Shown here: positions 57,707-64,000 of the stretch, piece after piece
Position numbering within the stretch: position 1 is the stretch's first letter
Layout: each line of letters begins with the position of its first letter
From: Desmodesmus armatus
Taxonomy: Eukaryota > Chlorophyta > Chlorophyceae > Sphaeropleales > Scenedesmaceae
NCBI GenBank assembly: GCA_007449985.2
Contig: VIIQ02000611.1
Span: 1-64,000, forward strand
DNA length: 64,000 nt
Reading direction: 5' to 3'
Position numbers and translations under genes: made by a program
The notes under the pieces: generated by a model
Told to the model about the DNA's origin: nothing
Database searches by the model: none
The model's input: the letters and a program-made list of their open reading frames with translations, nothing else

Positions 57707-60318
57707 TCACCCAGCTGGTGCAGCCTTTGGGGGTGGGGGTGGTGGGGGAGGTCGCGGCGGCGGCGGCGGTGGGGAGGGCGGCATGCACACGTTGTTACTG
57801 CAGCGCGCCGCAGGACAGCACGCACTCCCGCACGCCACATCCCCCGCAGCACAGCACAGCGGTTGCGTCACACTGCCGATACACACCTGCCCAGGGCGAC
57901 ACACCGTACTGCCACACACCATCGAATTTGGCGGTACACACTGCAGACTTATACAAACATTCCCAGACGCGCAGCAGGCATTGTTGCACACGGTCTCCCC
58001 CTTCCTGCAGCAATGCGGCTTCGGAAGCATCGCACACAGCTGATTCGCTGGGCATAAGTTCCCAGACACGCCCACACACGCATTGCTGCCCGCTGCAACA
58101 CACTGCAGCGCACCCGCAACCGCAATACACGTCTGCTGCGTTCCAACACTACAGCAGTTCGACCCGCAGAGTTGCTGCCCCGGCGCACAGCATGCAGCAG
58201 CAGCGGTGGACGACGCCGCGCTCCCCTGCACATTCGTCAGACACACCTTCCCAGCCGGACAGATAAGCCCCGTCGGCCCACACGCACTCGCCCCCTGCTT
58301 CTCGCACCGGTTGTTTATACACTGCGCGGCACTTGCGCAGCACTTCCCCCCACACAGGACCGATCCTGGAGCACAGCACACCGCATTCTGAATACACGCC
58401 TGCCCAGGGGGACACACTGCATTACTAGGGCCGCACAAGCTACTCCCAGAGGCCCTACACTGCCCTGACAGACAGGCCTCTCCCTGCCTACAACACTGCC
58501 TCCCACACATCAAACTCGCCGCGCTGCAACACACCAACGCCCCAGCAGCTGCTGTAGGGTTGGCAGTGGCGTTGGCAGGAGCGCCAACTGGCTGTCCAGT
58601 CGCTGAGTTGAAGCAGTCGGATCCAGGGGGGCAGATGTTGTCGCCGCAGGACTTGGAGCCAAGGGGTGAGCAGCGGCCCGCCATGCAGGTGTGGCCGCCG
58701 GGGCAGCAGCGGCCGTTGCAGAGGGGGGTGTCCTTGGAGCAGCAGGTGAAGCCGTCGATGCACCTCTCATTGGGGCCGCAGATGACTGCGAGGCGGAGAG
58801 AAAGGGGGGGGGGCACGTGCGTGTGTGTCAGCAAGCTATGGCAGTGCACTGTTTCATATGGGCCAGTCACGCAAGCGCCAATGCACTACTGGTTAGGGCC
58901 ACAGATGGATGCGAGATGGGAGGAGGGGGGCAGCAGCGGCCGTTGCAGAGGGGGGTGTCCTTGGCACAACAGGTGAAGCGTCGATGCACCTCTCATTGGG
59001 GCCACAGATGGCTGCAAGGGGGAGGGGGGGGGGGGGGGGGAGGGGTTGCGGGGGAGGGCGGGGGCAGAAAGACGCGTGTGAGTCAGCTGTGTGATGATGT
59101 GGTGGTGAGGTGTCCTTGGCGCAGCAGGTGAAGCCGTCGATGCACCTCTCATTGGGGGGGGGGGGCGCAGGGGTTGCGGGGGAGGGGGGGGGAGAAAGAC
59201 GCGTGTGAGTCAGCTGTGCGACAATGTGGTGATTGCGGTGTTGGTGGGCGCAGCAGGGGAAGCCGTCGATGCACCGCTCATTGGGGCCACAGATGGCTGC
59301 GAGAGGGAGGGGGGGGGTGTGTGGGGGAGGGCGGGGGCAGAAAGATGCGTGTGAGTCAGCAATGTGTAAATATGTGGTGGTTGCGGTGTTGGTGGGCGCA
59401 GCAGGTGAAGCCGTCGATGCACCGCTCATTAGGGCCACAGATGGCTGCAAGGCGGGAGAGGACCCGGAGCACAGATGCAGGAAAAAAAGGCAAAGACACA
59501 CACATGTCAGCAACATGAGGTCACGTGATGTCTAGGTGTTTGTCAACCATAGGTGACTGTGAGGTGGCTGTGGGGTATGTGCTGCAACATGCAAAGTAGC
59601 ACCCCCCAAGCTGGCAGTTATACACGCAACAGTAAGAGTCAGACCGGAAATGCTCTTTCAAAAGACCTGTCAACATCCCGACGCTAACAGCAACAGCGGG
59701 TGGTGCGTACCGTTGCCGCAAAGATTGCTGCCCTGTTGCGCACAAATGATGCCAGGGGGGCACACAAATCCATCACCCCCAACCCTGGTTGGCGCTGCTG
59801 CTGGTACTGCTGCTGTTGTCGGTGGTAGCGGCCGGTCCCCACCAGACACTCCCCCCGCCTGTGCCGGCTGCTGCTGCTGCTCCTGCGGTGCGGCCGGTGT
59901 GGGGCTGGGCTGGGCTTCGCCCTGCGTTTCCGTTTCTTCTTCGCCGGCTGGGGGCTGGGCGAGGGCGAGGGAGGGCGCGTCATGGAGATAAGCAGCTGGT
60001 CCACATAGCTGTTGCTGACGCCTGCTGCTGCCTTTTTGGGATTTACGGGGCGCTTCGAGCGTGCGGGCGGCTCTTCTGCTGGTGCTGGTGAAGGTGTTGG
60101 TGCTGGTGATGTCGGGGCTGAGGGTTCAGGAGGGGTTTGCTGCTCCTCGCTGCTGTATACGCGCAGGCGGTCGATGTAATCCTGCGCTCTGGTGGCGGGT
60201 GAGGCAGATGCTGCTGTGCTGGGGCCCGCTGGGCCTGCTGCTTCCTGTGCTGGAGCTGCTGCTGCTGCAGGATCTGCACCTGCTGCTGCTGCTGCTGGTG
60301 GTGGTGGCTGCCGAGCCC
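57707..60318 (-). CDS. Cys-rich, Pro-rich secreted or wall-matrix protein
   Basis: At least two minus-strand exons: 60318-59711 and 58785-57707, joined in phase 1 (GGCAACG|GTACGC to CGCAG|TCATC). The junction reads LCGNVICGPNERCIDGF. The second exon encodes about 360 residues with six CCxxxxxxCxxxCC modules (such as CCAPGSVLCGGKCC, CCRKGETVCNNACC), each followed by two or more further Cys. This resembles granulin-like disulfide knots. It ends in [19 protein letters not shown] and a stop at 57709-57707, although a GG|GTGATT donor just before it could lead to another exon. The first exon is Pro/Ala/Lys-rich (DYIDRLRVYSSEEQQ, KKKRKRRAK), but its frame must shift before the Cys part (VCPPGIICAQQGSNLC). 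The start is not found. Extracellular location is inferred from Cys and Pro composition, not from a seen signal peptide. Confidence 0.7.
58860..59450 (-). repeat. At least five echoes of the Cys-rich exon start
   Basis: Copies of the acceptor-side segment encoding ICGPNERCIDGFTCC lie upstream of the real exon start (58785). They sit at about 58889-58910, 58976-59020, 59110-59155, 59255-59300 and 59396-59450. G-rich tracts and GACGCGTGTGAGTCAGC-like words separate them. All keep a GCAG or GCCA edge just ahead. Confidence 0.88.
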
Positions 60319-60930
60319 CTGCGCAGGTTGGCGAGGAGAGTGGAAATACAACGGATGGCAAGCAGCAGCAGACATGGTTGAGACATGGAGTGCTAGACGA
60401 ATGTAATGCGTATGAAAGTACAAACAAGTTCTGGGAGGGATGGGGATGCTGGTGTATTGGATGGGCGGGTGAGGCAGCTGCTGTGCTGGGGCCTGCTGAC
60501 ACTGCTGCCTCCTGTGCTGGTGCTGCTGCTGCTGCAGGATCTGCACCTGCTGCTGCGCCTGCTGCTGCTGCTGCTGCTGCTGGGGGAGGCTGCCGAGACC
60601 CTGTGGAGGTGGTGGGGAGAGTGTGGAAGGACAACGGATGGGCAAGCAGCAGCAGACATGGTTGAGACATGGAGTGCTAGACGAATGTAATGCGTATGAA
60701 AGTACAAACAAGTTCTGGGAGGGATGGGGATGCTGGTGTATTGGATGGGTTCTGCTGAGCCTGCTTCTGCCTGTGTCGCTGCCCCTGCTGCTGCTGGGGG
60801 AGGCTGGCGGGACCCGTGCAGGTGGTGCGGAGTGTGTGGAAAAACAATTGATGGGCAAGCATACAAGACGGTGTGTGTGGGTGGGTGGTGGGGGGTGAAA
60901 GTGCTGGTGTGAAGCTGCGCTACTCACAAA
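60176..60930 (-). repeat. ~286-bp tandem repeat (about 2.6 copies) spanning the first exon's 5' edge
   Basis: The block with GGCAAGCAGCAGCAGACATG and TACAAACAAGTTCTGGGAGG recurs at about 60345-60465, 60630-60755 and, partly, 60845-60900. It includes Gln-rich exon-like segments (GCTGCTGCAGGATCTGCACC). The copies offer alternative acceptors for the exon at 60318. Confidence 0.85.
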
Positions 60931-61692
60931 CTTTGAGTGCGGTTGTCCCATGTCGCGTCCTGCTGCTGTGCAGTGTGCACTTCTGATCAAGAGTGCAAGT
61001 TTGATATGTAAAGGAGCCCACCAACAACTCCCTGAAACCCCAACCCAAGCTCCACCACATGATCCTGCAGACCCCACCAGACCCACCCACCTGGTGCCAA
61101 CATGCGTGGCATTGCATTTGGCCAGTCAGGCTCAGACTGCCATAGCTGCTGCTCGTCATACGAAAAGCTCTGACATGAGCCCCTGCATATAAAAGTATCA
61201 CACAAGCAGGTGAGGATGAAGACATGGGAGTATGGGTAATCCTGCAACAGCAGCACCTTCTGCCACCTGCAGTGATTCTGAGCGGTGCTGCGAAGTCCTA
61301 CCTGAACAATATAACCAGAAGAAGCAGCAGTACAAGGTACTGATGTTGCAGCAGCATGTTCGTTGAACCAGGGACCAGCCTGGTCACGCCTGATGATGAT
61401 GCATGTTGGTGGGAAACTTTGTGACGGATGCAGCTAGATTCAGTTTAAGGAAAAGGCGTAGACGTCGAGAGATCAACGTGATGAAAGATGCGGGATCACT
61501 GGTTTTCGTGCGTGCAATCACATAACGCTGACTAACCATATTTGGTTTGCCTCCAGTGCGCGTTGTCGGACCCACTAGGTCGCACGTGTATTCACCCACT
61601 CTCACGACGGTGTCGAGGTGCACTTGAACGCGTGTCAGCTCCGCAGCAGCTGTTTTGGTGTCTGCTGTTGTTGCTGCTGGTGGCACTTGGCC
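60931..61692. other. Divergent intergenic region between the Cys-rich gene and the helicase
   Basis: It should contain the unidentified 5' exon of the Cys-rich gene (minus) and the promoter and 5' UTR of the helicase (plus). No ORF is supported. Confidence 0.4.
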
Positions 61693-61987
61693 ATGGCCAA
61701 GCTACGGCCTTTCAACGAGCTAGGCTGCATCAGCAAGCCTACGCTCGCTGTCATCGAGTCTCTTGGGTTTAAGACCGCCACACCTGTTCAGGAGGCCACC
61801 ATCCCTCTGTTCTGTGGGCACAAGGATGTAGCAGTAGATGCCTGCACAGGCTCAGGCAAGACCCTAGCATTCGTGGTGCCAGTTATTGAGAAACTTCGCA
61901 GGCGGGAAGAGAAGCTCAAGCAGCACCAGGTGGGTCAGCCAACTGGGTTCTGTTGGTGCTGTATGCAATTGAGTGTGTCCTGATGGT

Positions 61988-62063
<76 letters not shown>

Positions 62064-62244
62064 GATGGCGGCAACAGCTGTCCAGCGGCAGTCACAGCCG
62101 CAAGCAGCAGCATAACAGCGGATCAGCTAGCTATAGGCTAGTACATTTCTAGCCTGCCAGACAGAAGCTGAAGCAACACTGGTTGGGGAGCCAGCTGCTG
62201 TGTGATGCGGCAGCCAGGCAGCCAGGCAGGGTGTATTTGCAAGG

Positions 62245-62290
<46 letters not shown>

Positions 62291-63643
62291 CATTGCAGAT
62301 GCAACAGCTGTCTCAGGACCAGTACGCCACAAGTTCCGGTGCAGCAGCTAATTCAGGATACACAGGTGTTGCGAGTGTTCTGGTTGGAGGCTGTCGCAGC
62401 TGCAGGAGTGATCACAGAGAGTCCCTTGTGCTGCACACTACAATGCGTGGCCCCTGACCTTTGCATCCCGGCATGCCTGCCGCTGCATCTGCCTTGCTGC
62501 CCCCCTGCCTTTCCTGCATGGCCTGTCAGGTTGGTGCCATCATTGTGTCCCCCACACGTGAGCTGGCCAAGCAGATCAGTTGCAGCCGCCTCCCTTCCCC
62601 GCTATGTTTGACACTGCCCCCCCCCCCCCCCCCCCCCGGGCTTGACTGCTTTCCCCCCCCCCCCCTGGACTGCACCCCCCCCCCCTAACACACCCCTTCA
62701 CATACCCTTGACTGCACACTCCCCCCCCCCCCCATCCTTGCTTTTCCTGCTATCAGGTTGGTGCCATCATAGTGTCGCCCACACGTGAGCTGGCCAAGCA
62801 GAACCACTCAGTGGCAGCCCCCCCCCTCCTGCCTTTGTCGACCCCCCCCCCCCCCCCCCTCCCCTCTCCCCCTTCACACATCCCCATCAAACACCCTTGA
62901 CTGCACTCCCCCCCCCTCCCGGCATGTTTGCCCCCCCACCCCCCACCCCCCACCCACCCCACCCCCCACCCCCCCACCCCCGCCCCACTACACACCCTTG
63001 ACTGCGTCCCCCCCCCCCCCCCCCCCCCCCATGCGTTTCCTGCCACCAGGTTGGTGCCATCATTGTGTCCCCCACGCGTGAGCTGGCCAAGCAGATCCAC
63101 TCAGTGGCTGCCCCCTTTGTGGCCAGCTGCCCTGGGCTGTCATCACTGCTACTGGTGGGAGGAACGTGAGTAGCACAACTTCGGAATGTCACAACTTTGG
63201 ATGCTTGCTGCATTGTCTGGATGCACTTCCTGTCCTACACACACTACTTATGCATGCAGGGGAACGTCCTGGCTGTCCAAGTGTATGCCATAGTGCAGCT
63301 ATCCTTGTAATACGGTGTTTGTGTGCCGGCTAGATTTGCTTGCATGTGACTAGCATGTGACCTTGCTGTTCAATACACCCACACACAGCTGGGCATGCAG
63401 TGGTAAAGGTTTGGGGAACTATACCCTTATGACTGTTTGGCTGGAGGGTTCTAGCAGCAGACACCCTAATGATGATGCCTGCTTGAGCACTTTACAGCCC
63501 CAGACATCTTCTGCTGGTGTCTGCTGCTGAGACTTTTGAGCGAATAATCAGCCATATGTTTGTACAGCGGTGGCTATGGGGTATGGTGGCTGTGGGGGCG
63601 TGACTTTGGCCTCACCACATGCCTGCTGATGTTGCATGCATTG

Positions 63644-63678
<35 letters not shown>

Positions 63679-64000
63679 AGTGACCCTGCTGCTGACGTGG
63701 CAGCGTTCCGGTCTAATGGAGGTCACATCCTGGTGGGAACACCTGGCCGGCTGGATGACATAATGAAGCGATTGGGGACTGGACTCGACACAAAACAGCT
63801 TGAAGTGCTGGTGAGTTGGCCATCAAGGCTTGTTGGCTCAGCAAGATTGGTAATTTCGGGCAGCAGCAGTGAGAGTGAGTAGGACTGGACAGACAACAGC
63901 TTGATACGGCATCAAAGTGCTTGGGGATGGCCTGGACACAATTGATAGTGCAGGTGAGAGGGTTGGGGGGACTTCTAGTTTTGGTGCTGGGTTCCTTGCA
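61693..64000 (+). CDS. DEAD-box RNA helicase, SPB4/DDX55-like (5' part; runs off the window)
   Basis: Exons 61693-61929, 63050-63165 and 63681-63810 agree in phase and give the first ~161 residues; the rest is beyond 64000. Landmarks in order: Q-motif region ([21 protein letters not shown], shown here only by its start FNELG, then [11 protein letters not shown]), Walker A/motif [18 protein letters not shown], motif Ia [10 protein letters not shown], the GG box LLLVGGT, then [20 protein letters not shown] (motif Ib). The [17 protein letters not shown] stretch is typical of SPB4/DDX55. These are nucleolar ATP-dependent helicases needed for 60S subunit maturation. DEAD and SAT motifs are not yet reached. 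Long introns hold CAG and poly-C tracts and decoy copies of exon 2. Confidence 0.88.
61991..62288 (+). repeat. (CAG)n tracts in helicase intron 1
   Basis: (CAG)24 at 61991-62062 and (CAG)14 at about 62248-62288. In an intron, so the poly-Ser/Gln/Leu translations are not protein. Confidence 0.9.
62530..62815 (+). repeat. Two echoes of helicase exon 2 start (motif Ia) with acceptors
   Basis: TCAG plus [15 protein letters not shown] occurs at 62530-62580 and 62757-62815, before the real exon at 63050. The first is intact to KQI. The second continues to a changed HSVAAP and then poly-C. Poly-C tracts (62619-62637, 62840-62858, 63010-63030) separate them. Confidence 0.9.
63179..63235. repeat. Dispersed ~60-bp intronic repeat, copy B
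   Basis: Counterpart of 22052-22112 (CTTCGGAATGTCACAACTTT onward). It lies just after helicase exon 2. Confidence 0.8.

Overview
The window is nuclear DNA from a green alga, most likely a chlorophyte of the Chlamydomonadales/Sphaeropleales type. The evidence is intron-dense genes with GTGAGT/GTAAGC donors and CTGCAG acceptors, many CAG/CTG, poly-G and TG tracts, TGTAA-type poly(A) signals, a gametolysin-type wall protease, a plant-type DGD1 galactolipid synthase and a plant-type peroxisomal multifunctional protein. Gene models were assembled by hand from reading frames and splice-phase agreement.

Layout. 1-9067: at least 2.17 tandem copies of a 4181-bp unit. Each full unit carries a two-exon DDE transposase-like gene (minus strand). 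Its 780-nt intron is almost entirely filled by an antisense ORF resembling a zinc-binding, restriction-fold endonuclease. 9451-17421 (+): gametolysin-like M11 metalloprotease, 11 exons. 19458-22667 (-): BRX1, a 60S ribosome biogenesis factor. About 23130-29477 (+): digalactosyldiacylglycerol synthase, divergent from BRX1 across about 460 bp. 33903-36093 (+): zinc-finger, Gln-rich protein. 40075-50790 (+): peroxisomal beta-oxidation multifunctional protein, 14 exons, ending in SKL. 52403-54279 (-): TBL/PC-esterase-like secretory protein. 57707-60318 (-): Cys-rich/Pro-rich secreted protein. 61693-end (+): DEAD-box helicase of the SPB4/DDX55 type, running off the window. Several intergenic stretches of 1.3-4.4 kb hold no gene I can support.

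The host genes form no operon or cluster. They are ordinary housekeeping, lipid and wall functions: ribosome assembly (BRX1, SPB4-like), plastid galactolipid synthesis, fatty-acid beta-oxidation, and extracellular matrix.

Two features stand out. First is the antisense endonuclease-like ORF nested in the transposase intron. Second is a recurrent architecture I call exon-edge echoes: decayed copies of an exon's 3' end with its splice donor, or of an acceptor with the exon's 5' start, lying in the adjacent intron. More than 30 occur, in six genes (gametolysin, BRX1, DGD1, MFP, the Cys-rich gene and the helicase). Several conserved genes also show single-base frame breaks, best explained by residual sequence deletions or, less likely, gene decay.
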